The translations under genes were made by a program, and so were the position numbers. DNA of 64,000 nt. It comes from Sternotherus odoratus. Lineage: Eukaryota > Chordata > Testudines > Kinosternidae. Under the pieces are notes generated by a model. The model ran no database searches, was not told where the DNA came from, and saw only the letters and a list, made by a program, of their open reading frames with translations. This document shows positions 1 through 11,287 of this stretch, piece after piece; the first letter of the stretch is position 1; the number at the start of each line of letters is the position of its first letter. The stretch covers positions 182,534,920 through 182,598,919 of the forward strand of contig JAVMKO010000002.1 of NCBI GenBank assembly GCA_032164245.1, read 5' to 3'.

Positions 1-42
1 AACTGGTTAGTCTCTAAGGTGCTACAAAGTCTTCCTCATTTT
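1..42 (+). mobile_element. Penelope-like element 3' terminus (cut by window edge)
   Basis: The segment matches the 3' tail of the PLE copy at 11.3 kb, including the shared stretches aactggttagtctct and gtgctacaaagtcttcctc, apart from single-base differences. The rest of the element, including any ribozyme region, lies left of the window. Confidence 0.6.
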
Positions 43-117
43 ATTTAAAGATCATGTTGGATACAGAGCCAAATTATGCCTTTTTTTGGAAGATCATGTT
101 ATAGACTCTGGAATATC

Positions 118-301
118 TACCGTATGTTCCGGCGTATAGGACGACTTTTTTGAGACTATTTTCCTGGCTTAAATTCAGGGGTCGTCTTATACGCCGGTAA
201 AAAAAACCACACGCACACACAAAAAGCGCGTGTGCCCCGCCGCGGGCGGGCTGCTGGGAGCGCGCCGCTCTCCGGTCCCCGCCGCGGGCGGGCTGCTGGG
301 A
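118..301. mobile_element. GC-rich TIR/foldback element, 3' truncated
   Basis: The segment begins TA then ccgtatgttccggcgtatag. The inner motif ccggcgtataggacgac (129-145) is mirrored by gtcgtcttatacgccgg (181-197), so the 5' part folds back. An (AC)-rich stretch and two copies of a GC-rich module containing ccgccgcgggcgggctgctg (about 238-259 and 280-300) follow. No matching right terminus is visible. The GC-rich module recurs in the element at 51.6-52.4 kb. The open frame on the minus strand across this block follows from base composition and is not a gene. Confidence 0.5.
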
Positions 302-466
302 TAAGATATGTATAGTACCAGTACAGTGAAGAGGGAAAGCAATGTCAATGAGGGAATCTGTGTACAGGGAGTTAGAAAAGTATTTTTGCACTGATCAGAT
401 TTGCACTAATATTCTAGTTAGCCTCTGCAAAAAAATAGAAGCTGCTTGACTTCCTAAAGCAGATTT

Positions 467-642
467 GCAAAAGTGAAAAAGAGTCCTGTGGCACCTTATA
501 GACTAACAGACGTATTGGAGCATGCTCCAATACATCTGTTAGTCTGTGCTCCAATACGTCTATTAGTCTATAAGGTACCACAGGACTCTTTTTCACTTTT
601 GCAGATGCAGACTAACACAGCTACCCCTCTGATAATTAGAGC
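467..642. mobile_element. PLE 3' ends in head-to-head inverted arrangement
   Basis: Positions 467-522 are the reverse complement of 547-602, with about two mismatches over 56 bp. The 24-bp spacer (523-546) is itself a partial extra copy of the right-arm start (tgctccaatacatctgttag). The right arm runs on into gactaacacagctacccctc, the terminal sequence also seen after the endonuclease ORF at 9.5 kb. The assignment to PLE 3' ends rests on that match. Confidence 0.65.
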
Positions 643-1945
643 AGATTTTCAATTTATATTAATTTCATTTTAAGATTGCTAGAAGTAGAGCTGCTTCTAT
701 TATAGAGTTATAGATACATTATTTGGTGAATTTAGTTCTTACCAGTTACCCAAAGAAATAATTGGGTGGTATAAAAGTTCAGCTTTCATAAACTCAATAG
801 CTGCATTATTTAAAGTATTTTTAACACTGCAAACATATTCTGAACCGAAGTTCACTGCATGTGTGCACTGTACAAATAGCAGTACAGTGAAGATACATTT
901 TCCTTCTTTAAATATCTGCTTAAAACTATGCCATGATGGCTACAAAACATCTGACAATGACTAGGCAGCTGGTGTGTTGAAACCTCTCACTGTTACCTAA
1001 GGCTGCATCCGTATGGTGGTTGTAGCCACCTGCTACCTCTTACCCTTTATTTAGACTGGAACCTCTGTGGGACAGAGATTGTCCTTTCATTATGTGCTAG
1101 CCTTGATTCTTCCAGGGACTCACATCTTGAAATGCTACCAGTTTAAAAGAAAGGAGGCCCTGACTACAAACCAGAATCTGCATAGCAGAGAGACGGCTTC
1201 TTCTAAAAAAGAGGGAAAGAATCAAGAGCAATGAAAAACATAATGGTTTCTGTCTGAATGCCAGACCATCTGTGAGACTCTTCTTCTGACTCTATTGACA
1301 CTTATTTTAGCACTTGCAGTTGTAATTATACTGGTCTGATAAATCCAGTGTTAAGAACATAATCAAAAAGAAATGTAACAAAACCTAATCACAACTGAGA
1401 AATAAGCATGGGGGGAAAATAGAAGTAGTATGTCTTAAACATTTCTATGAGGTTTTTGTGAACATGATGATTTCCAAAATGCCATAACCAGCAAAATGTG
1501 GCACAATAATCAAATGAACATTTGCATTCCCTTCAGAGTGCATGAGGAAAGATTCCTTCCTGAAACACAAGGTCTTTATCTTGAGAAGGAACTGGAGTGG
1601 CATCAGGGTAGCACTTTCCTATCTATCTTCATTCTGCAGCACGAGGATGTGTGGGGCACAGTCACTGCTAGCTTAAATCTCCAATCGCGAGTGCAGGGGT
1701 ATATGCGCATCGCACATTGGAGCACCCATAATGACAATAATTTCAAGAACTCTTGTTATAGCAAGTGCTATCCAAAATTACTCAGATGGGATCAAAGCTG
1801 CAACTTACCCAATATCAACTAGGTATTTTTAAGTCTTCCATTTCTTCTCTGCTGACAACACTAAATACATTTTTCTGCAGTAATGTCAGTACCAATACAC
1901 TTAGGGTCTGATTCTGATCTCATGAATGCTGGTTTTACAGACTTA

Positions 1946-2296
1946 CTACATTGAATTTAGTGGGGTTAGTCCTAATGTACAACAAAAATATCTGATTGCA
2001 TCATCTTCAAGGAAAGGGTTAGCAGTTAATAATTGTCGATTCTGTAACAGTTGTTCCAATTTCTTCGTAGCTAGATGATCTGATCTTTTAGACATATTGG
2101 CATAACTTTTTAAAAAGTGCAATAAAAAGGGCTGAGGGGGAACATCTGAATTACCCTGATCCTGTTTAGCCCAGTCAGAAATCCTAAAATAATCAACTGG
2201 TTTTGTTTCTGTCTTTGGAAAGAAAGAATTATCCGGGGTTATATTGTACAAGTTACAAGTCACATGATGGCTAATTCTCATACTACCTGATAACAT
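1946..2296 (-). other. Unassigned 117-codon open frame
   Basis: This is an uninterrupted frame on the minus strand from the first ATG at 2296 to a stop at 1946. The predicted protein is unbiased in composition, with hydrophobic and charged residues mixed (for example ISDWAKQDQGNSDVPPQPF and KLEQLLQNRQLLTANPF), and it is not low complexity. I do not recognise a family. It has no clear splice acceptor upstream. It could be a chance ORF, a retrocopy fragment or part of an old viral or retroelement gene. Confidence 0.2.
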
Positions 2297-2384
2297 TGCC
2301 TGGACCACATCTCAGTATACACCATTTTCGGGTATAATATTCTTCATAGGGAAGGATGATGAGAAGAGGAGACTAGGAGGAGTA

Positions 2385-2510
2385 ATTCTGAATTCACTTC
2401 TTGCTTGATTCACTGTATGACCTCAAGCAAGTCTCTTAATCTCTGTGCCACCATTTTTCACTCTGAAAAAAAAGAAGAATATTTCTCACTTAGAATAGTT
2501 CTGATGCTGA
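2385..2510 (+). repeat. MIR-like SINE fragment
   Basis: The stretch resembles the MIR core: gtatgacctcaagcaagtct, then cttaatctctgtgcc and a degraded polypurine stretch. No box A or B is preserved. Confidence 0.4.
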
Positions 2511-3857
2511 TATAATTACTGCCTGAAAAGTGCTTTGAGAAGTGAGGTTACTGGTATTGATTCATGAGCTTGTTAAAAAAATAACAATCAAAATGGAAAC
2601 CCTACTTACTTATTTAACAATTTCATGAGGCTTTCAAATGATTAAGAAGAACTGGTTGCACAGTTAATAATTTAGATAGTATGTGCAATGTGGGTGAACT
2701 GATTCCATTATTAGAACTTTTACTTGCCTCTTGGCTGTCATTTGTGCAAGACACATTTGAATTCCAGCACTGAAAATATAAGTCAGGGGTCATTTGATCA
2801 AATCAGAATTCTTTTAGACCAATACCTTTACATAGACATCACTGAGTAATAAAAAATTGAGGGAAGAGAATGTGCAGAACTAGTGCCACTTTCTAGAATT
2901 TGATCCATATTACAATGTTCTGTGCTAATACAATATGTAGTAATACTACAGACTTGCCGATTTCAATAGCCATTTACAGTAGATGTACCCTGGGGAGAAG
3001 AAATTAGGAGGAACAAAGAATAACAAAATATATTGCGTTGATAATCTTCTAGAAGATTGCATTTATATATTAGACTTAACATGAAACTTCAGAAATGTTT
3101 AGAGCAGCCAGTTGAACTTTCACAGCATGATTTAATAAAATTGCAGTGTATGAACATACAAACTAGTGTAAGAGTCATTACTTTCATTAAGAATATTACA
3201 GTAAATAAATTAAGCCAAAACAATAAAACCTAAGCAACAGACATATGTAAGCCATTTACATCTTGTTGTAGACTCATTTGGAGTAGGAAAGAATGAGTGT
3301 GTTATGGTAAAAGTTTCATTAGCTCTTGCGTTTCAATTGACTTCGAAGAACACCACAAAAATGCAAGGACAATAAATACAATCCATAAACGAGAATACTG
3401 TACAGTGCTTTTTTTAGCAAAATGTTCTGTGCCATTACGCATTAACAGTCATGTTGCATTTTCAATGTGAAAAAGCTAAAAAGTGGTGTCATCAATGAAA
3501 TCTGCAGTCACATTTTATATGGTTTTATTACATAACTCGACAGTCAGACCCATGAATGTGATATTGTCTCATGAGACCTACTGAAGATATTCGAAGGAAA
3601 GCTTTAACAAACTATAGTAAAGTCATAACATACCGTACCTTTCTCAGAGAAGCTTTGCTCAGACATTTACTGAACTTTTTTACACCACCTAACTAAAATA
3701 GCATATTGAATCAAACGGCATTTCTAAACACCATGAATTATTTACAGCTAAAGATATTTTAAGGTGTTTACATTAACATTGTCTTAGTGTCTTGGTTTAC
3801 AGACTGTGATAGGCTGTTGACTTCAATCTGACAACTATGTACATGCAAGATCTTTAG

Positions 3858-4385
3858 GGAATGGGGGCTAATGGAATGGAATGGGAGCTAATATGATGGG
3901 GGCTAATTTAGCTACAACTAATCAGGAAAAAGATCTCGGAGTCATCATGGATAGTTCTCTAAAGACGTCCATGCAGTGTGCAGCAGCAGTCAAAAAAGCA
4001 AACAGGATGTTAGGAATTATTAAAAAGGGGACAGAGAATAAGATGGAGAATATCTTATTGCCCTTATGTAAATCCATGGCATGCCCATATCTTGAATACT
4101 GCATACAGATGTGGTCTTCTCATCTCAAAAAAGATATACTGGCATTAGAAAAGGTTCAGAGAAGCGCAACTAAAATGATTGGGGTTTGGAATGGGTCCTA
4201 TTTGAGGAGAGATTAATGAGGCGAGGACTTTTCAGCTTGGAAAATAGAAACTAAGGGGGGATATGGTAGAGGTATAGAAAATCATGAGTGGTTTGGAGAA
4301 AGTGAATAAGGAAATATTATTTACTTGTTCCCATAATATAAGAGCGAGGGGCCACCAAATGAAATTAATAGGCAGCAGGTTTAAA
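3858..4385 (+). mobile_element. CR1 LINE, ORF2 C-terminal part (5' piece of split copy)
   Basis: A frame at 3881-4216 encodes a CR1 reverse-transcriptase C-terminal region, with KDLGVIMDSSLKTSMQC, KKANRMLGIIKKG and LEYCIQMWSSHLKKDI followed by LEKVQRSATKMI. The frame breaks near 4214. Homology resumes at 5013 after a minus-strand CR1 insertion, so this and 5013-5346 form one interrupted, 5'-truncated element. Confidence 0.85.
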
Positions 4386-5012
4386 ACAAATCACAGAATC
4401 ATAGAATAGCAGGGTTGGAAGGGACCTCAGGAGGTCATCTAGTCCAACCCCCTGCTGAAAGCAGGACCAATCACCGACTAAATTATCCCAGCCAGGGCTT
4501 TTTCAAGTCTGACCTTAAAAACCTCTCAGGAAGGAGATTCTACCACCTCCCTAGGTAACCCATTCCAGTGCTTCACCATCCTCCTAGTGAAAACGTTTTT
4601 CCTAATATCCAACCTAAACCTATCCCACTGCAAATTGAGACCATTACTCCTTGTCCGGACATCTGGTACCACTGAGAACAGTCTAGATCCATCTCCTTTG
4701 GAACCCCCTTTCAGGTAGTTGAAAGCAGCTATCAAATCCCCCCTCATTTTTCTCTTCTTCAGGCTAATCAATACCAGTTCCCTCTCCTCATAAGTCATGT
4801 GCTCTAGCCCCCTAATCATTTTTGTTGCCCTCTGCTGGACTTCTTCTAATTTTTCCACTTCCTTCTTGTAGTGTGGGGCCCAAAACTGGACACAGTACTC
4901 CAGATGAGGCCTCACCAATGCCGAATAGAGGAGAATGATCACATCCCTTGATCTGCTGGCAATGCTCCTACTTATACAACCCAAAATGCCATTAGCCTTC
5001 TTGGCAACAAAT
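4386..5012 (-). mobile_element. CR1 LINE 3' end inserted in an older CR1
   Basis: On the minus strand from 5012 downward, the frame encodes the end of CR1 ORF2 without a break: [60 protein letters not shown] and [13 protein letters not shown], stopping near 4526. A 3' UTR then ends at an octamer-like cagaatcatagaatag (4393-4408), as is typical of CR1 tails. The element is 5'-truncated. The sequence aacaaat flanks both sides (ending at 4385 and resuming at about 5006), a possible target duplication. The ORF piece is better preserved than in the surrounding CR1, so this copy is younger. Confidence 0.88.
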
Positions 5013-5346
5013 AAAAAGAAGTTCTTCTTCACACAGCATATAGTCAACTTGTGGAACTCTTTGCCTGAGGAGGTTGTGAAAGCTAGGACTATAACAGGGT
5101 TTAAAAGAGAACTGGATAAATTTATGAAGGTTAAGTCCATTAATGGCTATTAGCCAAGATGGGTAAGGAATGGTGTCCTTAGCCTCTGTTTGTCAGAGGG
5201 GGGTGATGGATGGCAGAAGAGAGAACCATTGAACGTGTTAGGTTCACTCACTCCGGGACACCTGGCATTGGCACTGTCAGTAGACAGGATACTGGGCTGG
5301 ATGGACCTTTGGTTTGACCCAGTACGGCCATTCTTATGTTCTTATG
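5013..5346 (+). mobile_element. CR1 LINE, ORF2 end and 3' UTR (3' piece of split copy)
   Basis: This piece continues the CR1 broken at 4385. It encodes [20 protein letters not shown] then [15 protein letters not shown] and a stop, followed by a 3' UTR with gacaggatactgggctggat and gacccagtacggccattc. It ends in a duplicated ttcttatg octamer (5331-5346), the CR1 3' signature. Confidence 0.88.
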
Positions 5347-8106
5347 AACAAGATTCAGTATAGTTTGGTCTCTGAGCGTGAAATCCTTGTATCTCATTCT
5401 GCCTCAGAAAATACAGAGAAATTGGAATTACACTCTGTGTATGGCTATTGTTTATTAGTATGCTGAAATTTACTGTGGTCCAGGTATGGATATATATGGC
5501 ACCTCATAACAAACTATAATTATACTGGCTACACTTTGGGTATATTGTAGGACATGAGGAAAAATCCCAACTACCTTCTATCATCAAATGTAGGGTGTGT
5601 AAATGTATAATTGCTTGTGGATCTAGAAGATGACTATTCCTATAACAAACTGTTTCTTACAAGTGGCTAACCAATTGGATGATATGTATGAACATTTGTG
5701 CTTTTTGCATCTGAAAGGCCACGTGTGAACAATCTGAAGGGAAGGAGAGGTATAAGAATTGCTTAAGAGCCTTGTGATGTCCTCTCTGAAAAAAAAGCGA
5801 TGTAATGCTGAGATATTTAGTACTGTATGTGGGATTACATGGATAGAGGAGAGAGCCCATCTCAGTACATTAAGCACCTGCTAATTAGAACATTTGACTA
5901 AAACACTAATAAATCACATTTCAAATAAGAAGGATTATACCTTCAGTTATTTAGGTTTTGTAAATTATAGACAAAGCTCATAGTGATGCCTGTAATTTAA
6001 GATCGCACTAGAGTTTCCATTCAAATAGATCATTTTCAACAACTTATAACTTTATTACTCTTTTAGCTTTCAGGCTGAAATTTGGCAAGTTTGGCTTCTG
6101 TCTTGCAACCAGCATTAATAATAAATAAAATAATAATGATAATTAATATCAATAATAACTATTATTATGTTGGTATTTTGCAAATTTTGAGCAAAACTGG
6201 TTCTGAGGTTTTTAGGAATGAAGAGAGGGGGAATGTACCTTTTTTTCTATTACAAAATTGGTTCTGGCACCTGGCTGTTAAATTGTAGAGACTTGAATTT
6301 TGGCAGGGAGATATAGATGTGCTTTTCACTGGAATGGTGAAAATTGGTTGCAATTTGTTAAAGTTATAGGGCTTTTAAAAATGTGTTTTCCACAGTGGAT
6401 TTTCAGTGAACAGTCTATCTATGTTTTACTGGTAAATGCACATGTTTGCGTAACATCGGAAGCTACATAAGAAGCATGATGCTATGTCTTTACATAGGAA
6501 ATTGCATAGGGGATGTGCTAACTGAAAGAGAATAATATGGAAAAGAAACTATCCTCCTTGACTTTGATGAAGAAAATTTTCAGAGCACGTGGAGACACAG
6601 GAGCTGGCAAAAGAGATGATTCTCCATCTCTAGCTGCCTTCCTTTACAGGATATCTCTTAGCCTATAGGAAGGGGCATTGCACAAGAACACCATGAATTT
6701 AATTAAGCCTTTCCTCTTTTGTCTATAGGGCTGTTGAAAACAGGTTAGCAAGCATTGGTATTTTCCCTCCTCACAACTAACAACATGAAGAGGCCACTGC
6801 TTGTACTAACAGCCAAAAGCCCAGAGCTATAATTTGTTTTATTTACACATGCAATCTGGGGCGGCTACTGTCCAGAATAAGAGAGTTAAGAATGCTCATC
6901 CAATCTAATATTCTGTATTACTGAATACTCGTTAGTATCTTATAATTCTAGAGATGAACACGGATACATAGGGCCTGATCCAAAGCCTATTACAGTCAAT
7001 GGAAATCTCTCTATTTGCCTTTTAAGTGTTGTGAATGAGATCCATAGGTTGTCCAATACTTAACACTGTTTGGAAACATCTTTCCGAAAACCTTGTGATG
7101 TGAAAATGTAATTGATCAGCAATTTTCTGTTTGATCATCTTGTCATAGTACAACATGACTAAAATATTGTAATATCCTGGTAGTTAAACAATACATTGTT
7201 CATTTCTGATAACCTTCTCTAGTACTTTCTCATGAGTTGCTATTGAGAATCCTTTCCTTCTTTTGTGCTCAAGAGCTAATTTTGAAAGCCTATCCTGCCT
7301 CCTCTATACCTAGCAATCAAGAGTTTTTGATTGTCATCAAATAGTCTCATAACTGAGATGCAGGGAAGATGCAGGGGAAACAGTCTCATAGCTGAGATGC
7401 ATAAATTTTGAATCAAATACTATAAAACAAATTAAATGGCATGAAAAGTTGATACTGAAAATCCTCCAGATTATGAATGAGTGGTAGAGTGTTTTGACTG
7501 TTAAAAGGGTTGAGTTAATGTTGTGTATTTGCTTTTGTTACAATACTATAACTCATTATATTGATGGAGTGACTTGTGCTGTGTGAAACTTTCATTATGA
7601 AACTTGTAAGCCTATGACAACATAGCCTGGTTTTGTGTTTCATTACCATACCACCTAAAAAGCTCCGATCACATTTATTGAAAGGTCTGCCACATTTTCA
7701 AGCACACTTGGACTCTGTTTGGCGTAAATGTTCATTAATTTATAGATTCACTTTAACTCTGGGTGAAACTCTTCACTGTTGATTGTGTTTCATGTTGTGT
7801 GGGTGGATTGATTCAAACCTGAAGTTCAAACTGAAAATCAGTGGATGAGAGCCCCCTTGATTCCCAGCTGCAGATTCTGATGAAATGTAACCTACAGCCA
7901 ATGAATTTCATATAGGTCTAGTGCTAATGAGGAAAAGTCACACTTGGATTAGGGAGGCAAAATCCCATTCCTTAGGATATTAATATTTTTACAATAAAGT
8001 TGGATCTGGTTTTAGACCTTTAGCTCAAATTTCATTTAGGATTTCTACTTACAGTGAATATTAATCCACTATTAGTCACTAGAATTGTTTTTATATATAT
8101 TTGTAA
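5347..8106. other. No gene recognised
   Basis: AT-rich sequence without a convincing ORF. Positions 6050-6390 contain two loosely repeated phrases (aaactggttctgaggttttt and aaattggttctggcacc), which suggests an old dispersed repeat I cannot name. A 22-bp phrase (agtctcataactgagatgca) is duplicated at about 7343 and 7382. The phrase at 6970-7010 looks like a fragment of a palindromic MITE. Confidence 0.4.

Positions 8107-8198
<92 letters not shown>
8107..8198. repeat. (ATAG)n microsatellite, 23 units
   Basis: An uninterrupted tetranucleotide tract of 92 bp. Its purity suggests it is likely to vary in length between individuals. The minus-strand frame reading poly-(SIYL) through it is not a gene. 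Confidence 0.97.
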
Positions 8199-8266
8199 TT
8201 TTTATACACAAGCAGAGCTGTAGTGACCAAGAGGTGTAGTAGAAAGAAGACTCCTGTCTCACTGCT

Positions 8267-8340
8267 ACTGCAGAACCTGATCCAAAGCCCATTGAAGTCA
8301 ACAGATTCCCATTAACTTCAATGGACTTTGGGTCAAGCAC
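8267..8340. repeat. Short palindromic MITE-like repeat
   Basis: Left half cctgatccaaagcccattga and right half ttcaatggactttgggtca form an imperfect inverted repeat. The same phrase family recurs near 6970, 37125 and 45490. Confidence 0.45.
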
Positions 8341-8401
8341 TTAAAAAGGCAGAGCATGTAGTCCTAACCCCTCCCCTGCCAGGCCTGCTGCCAGAAACCA
8401 G

Positions 8402-9253
8402 TTGCTAAGTACTCACCTTGAAAGGACCAGCTTCCATCCTGGACATACCACACAATCCATTGTCTACAGCCAAGCACTGAGGTACAATCGGATTTGCTCC
8501 AACCCCTCAGACAAAGACCAACACCTACGAGATCTTCACCGAGCTTTCTCAAAACTACAATACCTGCACAAGGAAATAAGGACACAGATCAACAGAGCCA
8601 GACATGTACCCAGAAGCTTGCTGCTGCAAGACAAGCCTAAGAAAGAAAATAACAGAACACCACTGGCCATCACCTACAGTCCTCAGTTAAAACCTCTGCA
8701 ACGCATCATCAGTGACCTACAACCCATCCTGGACAATAATCCCTCATTTTCACAGGCCTTGGGAGGAAGGCCAGTCCTGGCACACAGACAACCTGCCAAT
8801 CTTAAACAGATTCTCACCAGCAACAGCACACTGCACCACAATAACTCCAACTCAGGAACCAATCCATGCAACAAACCTCAATGCCAACTCTGCCCACATA
8901 TCTACACCAGCAACACCATCACAGGACCTAACCAGATCAACCATACCATCACTGGTTCATTCACCTGCACATCAACCAATGTCATATATGCCATTATATG
9001 CCACCAGTGTCCCTCTGCTATGTACATCGACCAAACTGGACAGTCCCTACGAAAAAGGATAAATGCACACACATCAGATATTAGGAATGGCAATATACAA
9101 AAACCTGTAGGAGAACACTTCAACCTGCCTGGACACACTATTACAGATTTAAAAGCCACCATACTGCAGCAAAAAACTTCAAGTCCAGACTGCAAAGGGA
9201 AACTGCAGAACTGCAATTCATTTGCAAATTTAACACTATCAAACTGGGACTGA
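8402..9253 (+). pseudogene. PLE ORF C-terminal part with GIY-YIG endonuclease, decayed
   Basis: A 283-codon frame. Residues about 15-110 are the region downstream of the reverse transcriptase (SIVYSQALRYNRICSNPSD, PLAITYSPQLKPLQRIISDL). A Cys-rich linker follows (PCNKPQCQLCPH), then the GIY-YIG endonuclease at about 195-240 (VIYAIICHQCPSAMY, GQSLRKRINAH, EHFNLPGH). In PLEs this domain nicks target DNA for reverse transcription. The second motif reads YID where the family has YIG. The frame ends early because of an apparent 1-bp loss in the A-run near 9171-9176, after which PLE-like residues continue in another frame to a stop near 9350. It is a dead retroelement gene, not a host gene. Confidence 0.85.
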
Positions 9254-9457
9254 ACAAACACCTTCAATGGCTTGCTAATTACAAAAATAGCTTCTCCTCT
9301 CTCCAAGTTCACACTCGCTATTCAACTGCTAGAAGAATAACCCACCCTTCCTGATTGGAGATAACAAGCTGGTTCAGCCTAATTGGACTAACCTTGTTAC
9401 CTCCTACCTGGTTCTTGCCTACTTTTCTATACCTGCCTCTGGACACTTCCACTGCTT

Positions 9458-9502
9458 GCGTCCGACGAAGTGGGTATTAGCCCACGAAAGCTTATGCTTC
9501 AA
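9458..9502 (+). ncRNA. Hammerhead ribozyme-like motif of PLE
   Basis: Core order fits a type I hammerhead: CCGACGA (9462-9468; canonical CUGANGA, so U4 is C), then stem II gtggg/cccac closed over a tatta-type loop, GAAA (9486-9489), and a short stem III agc-TTAT-gct ending in a U-containing cleavage triplet. Hammerheads are known in PLE terminal repeats. The U4 change probably impairs this copy. Confidence 0.6.
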
Positions 9503-9585
9503 AACTTTATAGTTAGTCTTTAAGGTGCCACAGGACTTTGTTACCTCTGCTATTGCAGACTAACACGGCTACCTCTCTGATTTTG

Positions 9586-11287
9586 AAAGGACATGATGCC
9601 TTAAGGCTCTGGAGAGCTGTCAGACACTAGCAGGGTTTACAGCTCAAGGTAGTGCTGGGTTTGCATTATGGCCAGCTTCCCAGCACATGTGCTGATGGAA
9701 TGAAAGAGCCTCTTCCTTCACAGAGCATCCATTTAACCCTCTGTGCATTATAAAAATAGCATTCATTGTCTGTCATTGTGCTCATTCTTCCTTAGGGTAG
9801 AGAGCACTCTGAAGTATATGAGCCATGTTAGGCTGACTGCATGGTATACTTTCAAGTACCTTTTATTTGTATGACTTTGGAGCTGGAGAGAGAAGCCTTT
9901 TTTTATTACTCTGTTTTCCCCTCTTAGTAGCAGATCTGCACTATTTCTAAAACTGTAACAGTTCTGATGACCTGTTACATCTTGCCACTCACTGTAAAGG
10001 TCAATAAATATGAAATTTAAATTGCACCAAATGTATATCTAAAAATACTCTTCATCTTCACAGGGCCACTTAATAGCAATATTGTATGTTTATTTCCACA
10101 GATTCTGATTATAATCAATAACTAATCAGAAAGTAACTTACTCAAATGAAGTCAGGAATAATATTAAACTGAGTCATAACTTCCCCAAGCACATAATTAT
10201 AAACCCCTTTCCAAATTCTATTGAGCAAAAATGTGCATCTAGAACATTTTTCTACTGTGGCATCTGTTTTAAAAACAAATTAAAAATGAAACTTTCAGCA
10301 GAAGCTTCTACTTTCAATTTGAAGGGCCTTTACCCTGCACCTACCGTAACTGATGCCACTTAATCAAAAGAGTTGGAAAAGTACCCTATCAAAGACACCG
10401 AGTATGGCAAAAACATGCAGACTGAGCTGACTGGAGTAAAAGGTCTGGGGGAACAAGCTTTCCACAAAAGGAAACCCCTTAATTTGTGCCAGGGCTGAGC
10501 CCAAGCCTCTCTAGGTTTGGGGTTCATAGCCCTGGCACCTCTTGGCTTGCCCCATCAGTAAAAAAAAATTGCTTGAGCCCTAGCACCTCTTTCATTAAAA
10601 ATTAAGCACTGATCTTCAAAGTGGACAGAAGTGAAGGAAAGATGCATCTGGAGAACATCCAAACCAACACTTGTCTGAGCCCTGAAATATATAGCTCTTG
10701 CCACAATAGAAAGTGTGGCTGATAGTTATTTATGGGTGTCTATGAATGAAAGGTTTATGTATAAATAAAACCTACCGACACACCAGTGAAGGAAGTACCT
10801 ACAATATAATAAAATTTAGTGGTACCATCACAAGATAAATAAAATGGAAAACTTTTTGATCACACTTTCTATAGCGAGTTCAAATTGCAGAAATGAACTT
10901 TATAGTGAATGCCAAAAAATTCCAAGGCAATACACCTCAGCTGTATACTGAAGTCAATGGAGCTGCACCAAGGATGATTTTGGTCTGTTATTTTTAAATA
11001 TCTCAGCTATAAACATACAATAGTACCCCTAGTGTGTTGTGTTTGGAGCAATGCATTTAAGAATCCAATGATGAGTTTAAAAAAACAGCCAATGTTACTG
11101 ATAGCTTAATTCAACTTTGGTTTAATTGAAACCACATAGTGATCTGGAAGTAATTCCAGTTTAGAATGGCTCCTGAGAAATAACTCCATCCTGCACCCCA
11201 AAGCTGACTAGCAAAATTCAAACATTACACTATCAGAAATAACTCTCACTTCTTTCTGATATCCTGAAGCTGCTGGTTTTATAATAA
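9586..11287. other. No gene recognised
   Basis: AT-rich sequence with no coding signature. Positions 10478-10611 hold a possible MITE, listed separately. Confidence 0.4.
10478..10611. mobile_element. Possible MITE
   Basis: Imperfect inverted ends: cttaatttgtgccagggctg on the left and cattaaaaattaagcact on the right. The pairing is weak and I found no clean target duplication. Confidence 0.3.

Larger units (their letters stand above)
645..3857. other. No gene recognised
   Basis: AT-rich, apparently unique sequence. The only points to note are a MIR-like stretch (about 2385-2510) and a 117-codon open frame on the minus strand (1946-2296), both listed separately. Confidence 0.5.
8362..9585 (+). 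mobile_element. Penelope-like element, 5'-truncated 3' half
   Basis: The copy contains the end of the PLE ORF (linker plus GIY-YIG endonuclease), a 3' UTR, a hammerhead-like motif (9458-9502) and the terminal sequence gcagactaacacggctacct. The reverse-transcriptase catalytic core is absent, so it is 5'-truncated, as is common for PLE copies. The 3' terminus is shared with copies at 0.6 and 52.6 kb. Confidence 0.85.

Noticed and set aside
8032..8340. 102-codon frame with poly-(SIYL)
   Set aside because: It is the translation of the (ATAG)n microsatellite.
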